Source: Paraspadella gotoi
Lineage: Eukaryota; Chaetognatha
Assembly: GCA_051294375.1 (NCBI GenBank)
Contig: CM119267.1
Coordinates: 8,461,814 to 8,525,813, forward strand
Reading direction: 5' to 3'
Length of the DNA: 64,000 bases
Shown here: positions 13,059 through 25,153 of the stretch, in pieces
How the letters are laid out: every line of letters begins with the position of its first letter
Position numbering within the stretch: position 1 is the first letter of the stretch
Notes under the pieces: generated by a model
Told to the model about the DNA's origin: nothing
Database searches by the model: none
Seen by the model: only the letters and a program-made list of their open reading frames with translations
Translations under genes and position numbers: made by a program

Positions 13059-15092
13059 TCAACTTTCCGGCACGACCAAACTGCGGTAAGTTTTGCCCCC
13101 TACTGGAGCCAAAAGGAGGTGAGTCTTTCTCCCGTTGAGCGGCTGCGTCGCTCGAAAGTTCCCCGTCATCGCGGAAGACCCGCAGTTTTTGATTCGATTC
13201 AGTCTCTGCGCGGGGATAAGGGGTGAAGGGAGAGAGAAAAAAAGGGGGGGATTGTGGTGGATAAAGAAAATCAAGAAAATCAAGGGATCGAATATATTAT
13301 TATATTAATATATTAATATATCGAGATTGGCTAATTAGGGGATCAGGAAAACTATGGAATCTTCCCGCTAATTATTTAGTCTTTCCATCGAAAGTTCACG
13401 AAAGAAAAAAAAAACAACCAAAATATAAATTTGATGGACGACGTTACCTTTCCATTTCTTTTACTGAGAAACGAATTACCTGGTAAGTGGCGGCGTTGAC
13501 GAGACAGGGCGTTTCCATCACCATCCAAACCACGTTTTCCGCGCAAGGGGGCGACGTCAAACTACCCTGATAACTTTAGAGTCACCATCATAAAAAAATT
13601 ATTCGGTATTGTTAATGGGTATTTCCTCTAGAAAATAACGATCAGTAAACCGAAACTACTCGCCTATGGATCCTGATTGCCGGCGGATCGGCGCCGGTCG
13701 CCGCCGCGAGCTGACGCTCGAAAAAAGCCGGCGCCAGAGCGAAGCGAGGTTTGATGACGTGGGCGAAGGCGGCGCGAGAACCTGAGAGCGCCACCTCGTT
13801 GAAGGACTGAGACAGCGTTGTGAGAGGAGCCGGCTCTGAGTGGGTCTCGGGGCCTTGGAAATTATCGATCGATGAGTTGAACAATCATTTACTGCAATCA
13901 TTCAGTCAATCAATCGATCGAACATTTGTTAAATCATTTAATTAGGTAAATTAGTTAATCAATCAATCGATTAAATTAATCTAAAACAATCAATGAAAAA
14001 TGAACAATCAAACGCAAATCAATAAATCATGTAAATCAGTAAATCGATCGATCAATCAATCAATCAGTCATTCAACCTGTGTTCATTTCAAAAAGAACAG
14101 CGACGATGGTCGTCTGCCCCGAGAAGACGTTTTCGTGAAAGAGTTGAAGTTCGAGAGGAAATTGATGTCCGTCGATCTTGTGTTCCGAAGGCCAGTGGAA
14201 ATCCAGGCGACTGAGCAGAACGGGATCATTGAATGATGACGCGGGATTCTCAAAATATTGTAATAAAGAATTCCTGAATCCCTGAACTCGTTTGCTATCT
14301 TATTTTGGATAGGATGGAACATGGAACAAAATTGGAACATTGTAAAATACTATTGGAATTTAATGAGTTTGCCCGTTCAACCAATAAGTTTCTCATTAAA
14401 TTACCGCAAGGAATAAAATCCACCCTCGAAGGAAAGGCCGATTCTTTGACTCTCTGAAGCGGACAGTGTCAACTGCAAAACAAAAGTCGATTCGTTATTT
14501 TATATTTCAATTTTCTTTTCTCTTATTGCGACCGGAATACGATAAAAAGGATAAAAATAGAAAATGACAAAATTTAAAAGCAAACTGCAAATGCAGTCAA
14601 AATATATATTTTTTTGGTCAAAATGTTATTTTATAAATAAAATTAAAATTAAAAACACCAAAAATTCCCAAATGTTAAAGTTACGATGACGTCCATCTGC
14701 TAGAGCAACGCCACCTGCAACGAGCGTCCGTCGTTGACGAGATCGTAATCGCCCAGTTTGACGTCGCCGTAGCCGATGAAGGTGAAGTCGACCTCCTCGC
14801 GATGAGCCTTCGTCAATTTGGTGTAGACGTCGACGGGCGACTGGGCGGATCCTTGAAGACAGGTTGGAGGCCAGGAGGACTCGTCGGAGGAGAGGCGCCA
14901 CGTTGAGTAAGCGAAGCAATTGGCGAGAGGGGCCGTGGCTTTTTTTTTTTGTGGGGGGGGGCAGAAGAATCTGTTTAGATTTTCAATTTCTCATTAGTGA
15001 CACTGAAAGCCATTACCTCCTTGTTGACAACGAGTCCAGCCTAAAATTAATGTCAGCAAAATGATGGTCGATAAAATTAAAAAGTAAAGCAT
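13059..15092 (-). CDS. Secreted carbonic-anhydrase-related protein lacking two zinc ligands
   Basis: Seven exons in phase: 15092-15017, 14938-14715, 14472-14405, 14210-14077, 13853-13664, 13573-13480, 13205-13059 (310 residues). Exon 1 encodes a signal peptide (MLYFLILSTIILLTLILG). The alpha-carbonic anhydrase fold is clear from the QSPVDV segment, [35 protein letters not shown] and NFRATQPLNGR. In active enzymes zinc is held by the two His of FHFHW and the last His of ExHxVH. Here those positions read LDFHW and ELQLFH: His94 is Asp and His119 is Gln (human CA II numbering), and only His96 remains. CO2 hydration is therefore unlikely, and a binding or structural role like that of CA-related proteins is inferred. 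The exon 5 donor is GC (ATAG|gcgagt), confirmed by phase and by the family sequence on both sides. Confidence 0.9.
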
Positions 15093-15370
15093 TATAATGA
15101 AAATATTGGAGCAGCGATAAAAGAGTGGGAGAATGAAAATTTGTTTTTTTCTTTTTTTTTCTTTTTTTTTCTTTTTTTTGCACTCGTCTAAAAAATTAAT
15201 GAGAGGATTATGCTTCTGACCATTGGTTTTCGACCAAAGGTTTTCGCCTCTGAATGTTTTCTCTTTTGAAACAGAAATTGAGAGGGAGAGAGAAAGTGAG
15301 AGATAGAGAGATAGAGAAAGAAAAAGAAAGAGAGAAAGAGAGATGAGAAAGCTTGAAATAAACTAAATCT

Positions 15371-16611
<1,241 letters not shown>

Positions 16612-16618
16612 TATAAAA
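16612..16618 (+). promoter_or_regulatory. TATA box of the cysteine repeat gene
   Basis: TATAAAA lies 75 bp before the start codon at 16693. A transcription start about 30 bp downstream would give a leader of roughly 50 bases. The position and the fit to consensus support it; there is no direct evidence. Confidence 0.6.
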
Positions 16619-16692
16619 ATCTTGGCGAAGAGAATCCTCGTTCTCTTTTGAATCGCGTCTTTTCGACGACAACGACGACAACGACGACGAAG

Positions 16693-19048
16693 ATGAAGTT
16701 TCGTTTCCTCGTTTTCGCTCTCATTCCTCTTTTGGCCGCGGGAGAAGGTGAGGTCGTCGTTGTTGTCGTTGTTGTTGTAGTTTTTAAATGACGATTGATG
16801 ATCCCGACTTTTTGTCGCTAATTCTGAAGAGCGACGTTTCACGATAAGATAATGGAAGTTAAAGTGAATGGCAGAAGACGAGAAGTGGTTGACGGTTTAT
16901 CCATATTTTGTTTTATTTAAAAGACAGAAATCCACGTTCTGTCACAAAATTGACAGCTTATTGTTATTTATCTAACGGATAGAGTTTAAAAAAAAAATAG
17001 AAAAGCATATGAGTAGATGAGAGGTTTCACTTCTCTGCCATTTCCATATTCTCCCTTTCTTACCGTTTCTCTCCCTTCTTTCCCTTTACTTTCCTTCCCT
17101 TTTCTTTTCTTTTCTTTTCTTTTCTTTTCTTTTCTTCATTCATTTCCTTTCCTTTCTCTTCCTTTCCTTTCTTTTCCTTTTTCTGCCATTCTTTTCCTTT
17201 CCTTTCCTTGTTTTCCCTTTCCTTGTTTTCCCTTTCCTTTCAGAATGCTTCCCCGGCTCCACGATCGAGATTTGCTCGTCCCGTGACGTCGGCCCTTTCC
17301 ACTGCGTCGTCCGCGTCTGCAACGACGGGGGATTCTGGGAGACGCGCGCCGTCGACGCCTCCACCTCTCTCGCCGCCGCCGACGCCGTCTGCTTCCCCGG
17401 CGCTAAAATCCTCGCTTGCCACGCCGTCAACGACGAACCCATGGTCTGCGTAGAGCGCGTTTGCGGCGCCGAGGGGCGTTGGGGATCAGAAACTACCCCG
17501 GCAAATTTCGGCGCCGAAAAGCCCGAGTGCTTCCCCGGCGCCGAGATCACGGTCTGCAGGTCCGAGGACGGATCGCCGCTAGAGTGCGTCTCCAGATCCT
17601 GCGGTGATGACGGCAAGTGGATCGTCAAGGAGGCGCTCGAGACCTCGACGGCGCCGGCGTCGGAGTTCGGATGCCTTCCAGGCGCCGTCAACGTCCACTG
17701 CGAAAAGATCGGTGGGGCTCCCATGCGGTGCGTGCAGAGCTCGTGCGATATCGAGGGTCGATGGGGACCTTTGAAGGAATCCAACCCGTTTGCCGACGAC
17801 GTTCCCGAATGTTATCCCGGAACCATGGTGACCTTGTGTCAATCGGAAAAAAGCGGGCCCATGCGGTGCTCAACCAAGATGTGCAGCGCCGACGGAAGGT
17901 GGGACACGAAGGAAGCCTTCTCCGCCGCCCACGCCGGATGCATTGCCGGATCCGTCATCGTCCATTGCACGAGGGTCGATTCGGCGCCGATGAAGTGCTT
18001 CCAGAGCGTCTGCAAAGCCGACGGAACTTGGGGACCCAAGACGGAGATGGAAACCTTCGCCAACGAAGTCCCCGAGTGTCTCCCCGGCGTCAGAGTCACC
18101 GTTTGCCGCTCGGAGAATGACGAGCCGCTCCGCTGTGTCTCCAAATCTTGCGGCACCGACGGAAGGTGGCAAACGCGAGAGGCGTTGACGGGTGACGCCG
18201 CACATTGCTTTCCCGGCAGCGTTTCCGTTCGATGTGAAAAGTATTTCGACGAGCCCATGAAATGTTTCCGCAGCGTGTGCGAGGCGGAAGGAGTTTGGGG
18301 ACCCGAGGCGGATTGGAAGCCCTCGTCCGGGGTGTCTTGCGAAAAAGGAGACGCCTACGCTTTTTGCGGCGGAAAGGGATCGAGTTGCTACGGATTGAAA
18401 GGGAAGAAAGGCGGAAGTTGCTACAAGTTGAAAGGCGGAAAGGGTTCGAGCTGCTATTCGTATTGCGGCAGCAAAGGCGCCAGCTGCTACGCTTTCTGCG
18501 GCGGCAAAGGATCCAGTTGTTACTCGTTTCGCTGCGACGACGGTTGGTGGACGAAGACGGCGGGCGACGCCGAGCGGTGCTTCCCCGGCGCCGTCATGCG
18601 TCACTGCGTCAAAGTGAACGACCAACCCGCTCAATGCATCCGTCGAATATGCACCAAAGACGGAGTCTGGGGTCTCGAGGAAAAGTTGGAGGATCAGCTG
18701 CTCACGTGGAGTTGTTTCCCTGGGCTGACCGCGAAGATTTGTCTCAATGGAAAATGCAAGAGGTAAGAATCAGACATTATGGAAAATGGCCGAAATGAAG
18801 ATTTATGAACAAACTTTTTTAATATTTCTAAATCACCCTTTAGGTTCGTGTGCGGGGACGAAGGCACTTGGGAAGACGCCACGGATTGGTCGTCGACGGC
18901 CGCTTGGAGGTTCCATTCCCGCGAGTGCGTTCCCGGTTCCTTCGCCAAATCTTGCTTCCGGGCGGAGGGCGGCCCGCTGCGTTGTGAGACCACGGTTTGC
19001 GGACGTGACGGAAAGTGGGGCCCAGTCAGGAAGGAAGAGTACAATTGA
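16693..19048 (+). CDS. Secreted four-cysteine-repeat protein with an internal Ser-Cys-Tyr array
   Basis: Three exons in phase: 16693-16747, 17244-18762, 18844-19048 (592 residues). Exon 1 is a signal peptide (MKFRFLVFALIPLLAAGE). The rest is about eleven repeats of 45-50 residues with the pattern C-[FLY]-P-G-x(4,5)-C-x(6-9)-[PM]-x-C-x(5,6)-C-x-x-[DE]-G-x-W, so four Cys and one Trp per unit. Examples are ECFPGAEITVC and CGTDGRW. Between repeats 8 and 9 lies a Gly/Lys/Cys/Tyr-rich stretch of 11-residue units such as SCYKLKGGKGS. The last two repeats are split by the second intron. The 4-Cys plus GxW pattern recalls sushi or VWC modules, but the Trp follows the fourth Cys, which fits neither. 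I know no matching family. An extracellular, disulfide-rich matrix, cuticle, eggshell or adhesive role is inference. Confidence 0.85.
18350..18550 (+). repeat. 33-bp (11-residue) tandem repeat inside the cysteine repeat gene
   Basis: About six coding units of the type SCYxxxGGKGS (for example SCYGLKGKKGG, SCYKLKGGKGS, SCYAFCGGKGS). Unit boundaries follow the agttgctac / agctgctac motif. The array is rich in Tyr, Cys, Gly and Lys. Confidence 0.85.
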
Positions 19049-19202
19049 AAAAAGGGGAAAGGGCCTTTGGGAGATAGAAGCGATTTAAAACGATGCTCTG
19101 TGTAGATTCTTGTTGTAAAATATAAATGATTAATAATCATATGATTATAATCATTGATTATCGTATTGTTTCTTTCGATTCGTTGTGTTAAGAGATTAGT
19201 TT

Positions 19203-19306
19203 GAGGCAAGAAAGGTTTTTATTATTGTTTACATACAACGATTTTTTTATATTTTGAAACCAAACAAATCGTCATGTAAACAATAATAACAAACTTTCTT
19301 GCCTTA
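19203..19306. repeat. Imperfect inverted repeat (hairpin or MITE-like), about 104 bp
   Basis: Left arm gaggcaagaaaggtttttat continues to 19243. Its reverse complement lies at about 19266-19306 (ending aactttcttgcctt) with few mismatches over about 41 bp and a short AT-rich loop. The same element ends the second copy of the locus at about 23580-23693. No protein is encoded. Confidence 0.7.
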
Positions 19307-19308
19307 AA

Positions 19309-19318
19309 NNNNNNNNNN
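19309..19318. other. 10-base assembly gap
   Basis: A run of N. The sequence right of it (19319-19655) repeats 18859-19188 almost exactly, so the gap marks a misjoined or unresolved spot. Confidence 0.95.
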
Positions 19319-19671
19319 GGGACGAAGGCACTTGGGAAGACGCCACGGATTGGTCGTCGACGGCCGCTTGGAGGTTCCATTCCCGCGAGTGCGTTCCCGG
19401 TTCCTTCGCCAAATCTTGCTTCCGGGCGGAGGGCGGCCCGCTGCGTTGTGAGACCACGGTCTGCGGACGTGACGGAAAGTGGGGCCCAGTCAGGAAGGAA
19501 GAGTACAATTGAAAAAAGGGGAAAGGGCCTTTGGGGGGATAGAAGCGATTTAAAACGATGCTCTGTGTAGATTCTTGTTGTAAAATATAAATGATTAATA
19601 ATCATATGATTATAATCATTGATTATCGTATTGTTTCTTTCGATTCGTTGTGTTTTCACGAAGTAAACCAA

Positions 19672-19703
<32 letters not shown>

Positions 19704-22700
19704 TCTCTTCTACTCTCTCTCTCTCTCTTCTCTCCTCTCTCTCTCTCTCTCTCTCTTTCTCTCTATTCTCTCTCTCTTTTTTTATCATTCAAGGATTCTT
19801 AATAATTCTTTAATGATTTAAATTATACAAACTTGACGCCGTAACTAGTCAGCTATATTTTTAGATCGAGTACTTGTAAAGTTGTAACACTATAAAAAAT
19901 GTCAAAGTTTCAAATTGGTTTTTTTTAAAAGCTTTGTGATTTTTTTTTATTAAAAAAAAAAGCTTTGTGATTTTAAAGATTAAGTGATTAAAGCTAAACC
20001 TACAATTTTGAATTTTAAATATAACGCGCAGTTTTATAAAATTTTAACCGATTAACAAAAATGGATTTATATTTTCTCCATCAAATCAATCGCTGAATCA
20101 AAATCAAGAAAAAGCCTATTTTTAAATGTGACAGATTTTAGAATGTTATACGGCAGCTTGACTTAAAGGGCCACTTGTCACTAACGCTCTTTTCTTCACC
20201 CTATTATTTTATTGGTCATCGGCTTCTCTAATTCAATTGGCGGAATTCTTTACAACCGCTTTTGCTTTAAATTATATCAGGTGCTAACGAGAAGTTGTTG
20301 AGTCGCACGGTCTACCATTAATCATTAATCAGTCTTCGATCCCTATTTTTTATATATTGGTTCGCAGCGATCTGCGTCGTCCGTTGTCGTCCTTCTTCCA
20401 GTTGTGCATTTGATGACAATTCTTTTTATATAATTTTTCTGTAAGATTGTTATCTAAAAAACCGTCCCATTAATTGCTTACTTTCTCGTCTCATTCTTGC
20501 AAATGCTGGTCATCAGCGCCATGAACAGGAGTAGACCCTTCGAATTCAACCTCAGGCGTCGAGACGTCAATTTGTTGCTCAATGAGGCGCGCAATGCGCC
20601 CCACGAGATACTTGGGCGGTGGTCCAAGATCCATCTACCAAAATGTGTCATTTAATATGCCTTTCACTTTCAGCAATGGTTATGAAAAAAAATGCAGCAA
20701 AGGAATTCTGTTTTCATTTCGGGTTTCGCATAAAAAAAAAATAAAAAAATTAATGAATTTTCGTTCACTCTTATTTCCATCCAGGCCTCGACCCAAATGT
20801 TTTCGTCCCCCTCGTACACCCTCTATCGACTTCCCACTTCGGTCGCCTCCTGCTGAGAATCTCCGCCACCCTGGATTCGGGAGAAGAAAAAAAAAAGAGC
20901 AACATCGTCGACCGGGAAACGAGTCTCGATTCGCGATATAAAAATCTTGGCGAACAGAGAATCCTCGTTCCTCTTTTGAACTACGCGTACTTTCGACGAC
21001 AACGACGACAACGACGACGAGTGAAGTTTCGTTCCTCCGTTTTCGCTCTCATTCCTTTTTGGCCGGGCGGGAGAAGGTGAGGTACGTCGTTGTTGTCGTT
21101 GTTGTGTTGTTAGTATGTTTTTTAAATGACGATTGATGATCCCGACTTTTTGTCGCTAATTCTGAAGAGCGACGTTTCACGAATAAGATAATGGAAGTTC
21201 AAGTGAATGGCAGAGAAGAGAAGTGGTTGACGTTTATCCTATATTTTATTTAAAATGACAGAAATCTCACCGTCTGTCACAAAATTGACAGCTTATTGTT
21301 ATTTATCTAGACGGATAGATTTAAAAAAAAAATAGAAAAGCATATGAGTAGAATGGAAGGCCTTTTCAACTTTTTCCTCTTGTACCTCCCAGTTCCATAT
21401 TCTCCCTTCTTACCGTTTCTCTCCCTTCTTTACTCTTCCTTCTTTCTTTTTCCTTTTCCGCTTTTTTTTCTTTCTTTTCTTTTCTTCATTCAATTTCCTT
21501 TCCTTTCTCTTCCTTTCCTTTCCTTTCCTTTTTTCTGCCATTTTCTTCTTTCCTTTCCCTTTCCTTGTTTTCCCTTTCCTTTCAGAATGCTTCCCCGGCT
21601 CCACGATCGAATTTGCTCGTCCCGTGAAGTCCGCCCTTTCACTGCGTCGTCCGCGTCTGCAACACGGGGGATCTGGAAGACGCGCGCCGTCGACGCTCTC
21701 CACCTCTTCGCCGCCGCCGAACGCCGTCTGCTTCCCCCGGCGCTTAAAATCGCTCGCTTGCCCACGCCGTCAACGACGAAACCCATGGTCCTGCGTAGAG
21801 ACGCGTTTGCGGCGCCGAGGGGCGTGTGGGGATCAGAAACTACCCCGGCAAACTTTCGGCGCCGAACAGTCCCGAGTGGTTTCCCCGGCGCCGAGATACA
21901 GTCTGACCGGTCCGAGGACGGATCGCCGCTAGAAGTGGCGTCTCAGATCCTGCGGTGATGACGGCAAGTGGATCGTCAAGGAGGCGCTCGAGACCTCGAC
22001 GGCGCCGGCGTCGGAGTTCGGATGCCTTCCAGGCGCCGTCAACGTCCACTGCGAAAAAGATCGGTGGGCGCCCATGCCGGTGCGTGCACGAGCTCGTGCC
22101 GATATCGAGGGTCGATGGGACCTTTGAAGGAATCCAACCCGTTGCGACGACGTTCCCGAATGTTATCCCGGAACCATGGTGACCTTGTGTCAATCGGAAA
22201 AAAGGGGCCCATGCGGTGCTCAACCAAGATGTGCAGGCGCCGACGGAGGTGGGAACACGAAAGGAAGCCTTCGTCCGCCGCCCACGCCGGATGCATGCCG
22301 GATCCGTCATCGTCCATTGCACGAGGGTCGATTCCGGGGCGCCGATGAAGTGCCTTCCAGAGCGTCTGCAAAGCCGACGGAACTTGGGGACCAAGACGGA
22401 GATGGAAACTCGCCAACCGAAGTCCCGAGTGTCTCCCCCGGCCGTCAAGTCACCGTCTTGCCGCTCGGAGAATGACGAGCCGCTCCGCTGTGTCTTCTCA
22501 AATCTTGCGGCGCCGACGGAAGGTGGCAGACGGCGAGAAGCGGTTTGACGGGTGACGGAGCCGACGCACATTGCTTCCCTGGCAGCGTTTCCGTTCGAAT
22601 GTGAAAAGTAATTTCGACGAGCCCATGAAATGTTCCGCAGCGTGTGCGAGGCGGAAGGAGTTTGGGACCCCGAGGCGGATTGGAAGCCCTCGTCCGGGGT

Positions 22701-23693
22701 TCTTGCGAAAGAGGAGACGCCTACGCTTGTTTGCGGCGGAAAGGGATCGGAGTTGCTCGGATTGAAAGGGAAGAAAAGCGAAGTTTGCTACAAGTTGAAA
22801 GGCGGAAAAGGGTTCGAGCTGCTATTCGTATTGCGGCAGCAAAGGCGCCAGCTGCTACGCTTTCTGCGGCGGCAAAGGATCCAGTTGTACTCGTTTCGCT
22901 GCGACGACGGTTGGTGACGAAACGTGCGGCGACGCCGAGCGGTGCTTCCCCGGCGCGTCATGCGTCACTGCGTCAAAAGTGAACGACCAACCCGTCAATG
23001 CATCCGTCGAGTATTGCACAAAGACGGAAGTCTGGGGTCTCGAGGAAAGTTGGAGGATCAGCTGCTCACGTGGAGTTGTTCCACTGGCTGACCGCGAAGA
23101 TTGTCTCAATGGAAAATGCAAGAGGTAAGAATCGACGACATTAGGAAATGGAAAATGGCCGAAATGAAGATTTAATGAACAAACTTTTAATATTTCTTTC
23201 AAATCACCCTTTAAGGTTCGTGTGCGGGGACGAAAGGCACTTGGGAAGACGCCACGGATTGGTCGTCGACGGCCGCTTGGAAGTTCCCATTTCCGCCGAA
23301 GTGCGTTTCCGGTTCCTTCGCAATCTTGCTTCCGGCGCGAGGGCGGGCCCGCTGCGTTGTGAGACCACTGTCTTGCGGACGTGACTGAAAGTGGGGCCCA
23401 GTCCAGGAAGGAGAGTACAATTGAAAAAGGGGAAAGGGCTTAGGGAGATAGAGAGCGATTTAAAACGATGCTCTGTTGTAGATTCTTGTTGAAAAATATA
23501 TGATATTAATAATCATATGATTATAATCATTGATTATCGTAATTGTTTCTTTCGATTCGTTGTGTAAGAAGATTAGTTTGAGGCAAGAAAGGTTTTAATT
23601 ATTGTTTACATACAACGATTTTTTTTTATATTTGAAACCAAACAAATCGTCATGTAAACAATAATAACAAACTTTCTTGCCTTAAAATATATA
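19319..23693 (+). pseudogene. Noisy duplicate of the cysteine repeat locus, probably an assembly artefact
   Basis: 19319-19655 matches the last exon and 3' flank of the clean gene (18859-19188). After a (TC)n tract, 19780-23693 repeats 15485-19306 in order: promoter region, exons, introns and the inverted repeat. Many single-base insertions and deletions are spread evenly over coding, intronic and intergenic parts, often in homopolymers. The start codon is lost (gatgaag reads gtgaag near 21021), and the repeats and the Ser-Cys-Tyr array are shifted in and out of frame. Uniform indels regardless of function point to uncorrected long-read sequence or an unmerged allele rather than an old pseudogene. 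A recent true duplication with poor base calling cannot be excluded from sequence alone. Confidence 0.8.
19679..19790 (+). repeat. (TC)n microsatellite with interruptions
   Basis: Corresponds to the tract at 15372-15483 in the other copy of the locus, but with indels. Confidence 0.85.
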
Positions 23694-25078
23694 TGAAAAG
23701 AACGGTGATTGCTAATGTGTTACGAGACGGCCGCAGTGGACTTATTTTTCACGTGTATTTCCTTTGATCACATGATAATGAAAGACATGACATGACATGA
23801 CTTTCTTAGCCCTTGTATTTATGACATGGCACTGGCATCGAGTCTTTATGTCCATATTTTGATTTCCTGAAGAGTGGCGCTAGCAGTCCCTTAGATTTGA
23901 GTTTTTCCTGTCTTAACAAATGAAAACAACAATAGGCGAATTATATGCATTTTAACATTTTAACAGACATACCGACCTGGACAGACGGACAGACCGACCG
24001 AAAAATGAAATATTGAATTTTTTTTTATTTCGTTATCGTTGTCATTGTCGAAGTCGTTGCTTGACAGATTCCAGTCGCTCTTTTTATTTCTAAAACCTCA
24101 ATCAGATTTTTTTCGTTTCGTTTTTTTCCCTAATAATAAACCGGACAAATAAAAAGGAAGAGAAAATGAAAAATTTGAAATGCCACCCAAATAAAACTTT
24201 ACTCTCTCTCCGCCGAATTTATTTTAGATGTATTCGCGAAAAACTGTGGAAAAAAAAACTAAGAAAAAACCCTTTCGGGTGGGGGAATAAATACGCGGAC
24301 GTCTCTGTCTGTTTCGCAAAGATAAACCGTCAAAAATTTTTATCTTCTAAAATTCATTCGGAATAAAATTGTTTTTGGATTTAATGAAGTATCGGTGCAG
24401 ACGCTCATGTGATTAAGCTTAAAGTTACCAACTTACTACTTGATTGTCTCCTAATGTTTTTCTTTTTCTACGTTCATCATAATTCATTGACAGTTACCGC
24501 AGAGATAAAGATAAGAAAGGATCATACTATATAAGTCGCATTAACTGTGTACTCGTGTAGTTCAGAAAAACGGACCTCTCTTTCCATTTGAGACCTGGCC
24601 ACTGAGCGGCTGAGTTGTTGCGACTTTCCGTTTTGACCTCCAGTTGTGACCTCTTGAGCCTTGGTCGAAACCAACACGTCTCTGCATTCCCGCGAGGCCA
24701 AAGTCTTGGACTTCGCATGCGTCTCAAGAATTTGTCCATTTTGGGTCACGGCCCTCTCTCGGCCTCAATGGCTCCCCTACGTTTGTTGCTATGTTTGTTT
24801 GTTTTTTTTTTTTTTTAGATAAAACATGAGCTTTAAATGGATTTATCTATTCCATAGAAACCTAAAGCGATTCTATCTCGCTACTCTTAATTACATTATT
24901 GTCGCCGTTTCGTTGTCGGCGTTCTCTCGCGCGCATCGACGTTTATTGTTTCGTCGTTATATCTCCGCCGCTTCCGTCGTCGCCTAGCTACGGCGCCGTA
25001 TCGTCTAATGTCGTTAACGCCGTCGTCGTCATGGTCGTCGACATCGTCGTCGTCGTTTCCTTCTCCTCCTCCTCGCGC
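23694..25078. other. Intergenic and upstream region of the neuropeptide gene
   Basis: No exon was recognised. A GC-richer island with repeated cgtcgtc triplets (about 24900-25075) leads into the promoter. Confidence 0.4.
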
Positions 25079-25086
25079 TTATAAAT
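25079..25086 (+). promoter_or_regulatory. TATA box of the allatostatin-C gene
   Basis: TTATAA(A)T follows the CGTCGTC-rich stretch and lies about 70 bp before the ATG at 25154. A start site near 25110 would give a short leader. Confidence 0.5.
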
Positions 25087-25153
25087 TGGTTTTGCGGCGC
25101 CACTTTCGTATTTCGACGACGAAGAATCAGCGCCAGGTGAAACGAACGCAACC

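Noticed and set aside
21016-23425. Apparent second cysteine repeat gene
   Set aside because: Start codon lost and dozens of indels in exons and introns alike; treated as a noisy copy of the 16.7-19.0 kb gene.
24522-24818. Overlapping 65-75 codon frames upstream of the neuropeptide gene
   Set aside because: No motif and similar frame lengths on both strands; may be 5' flank or UTR.
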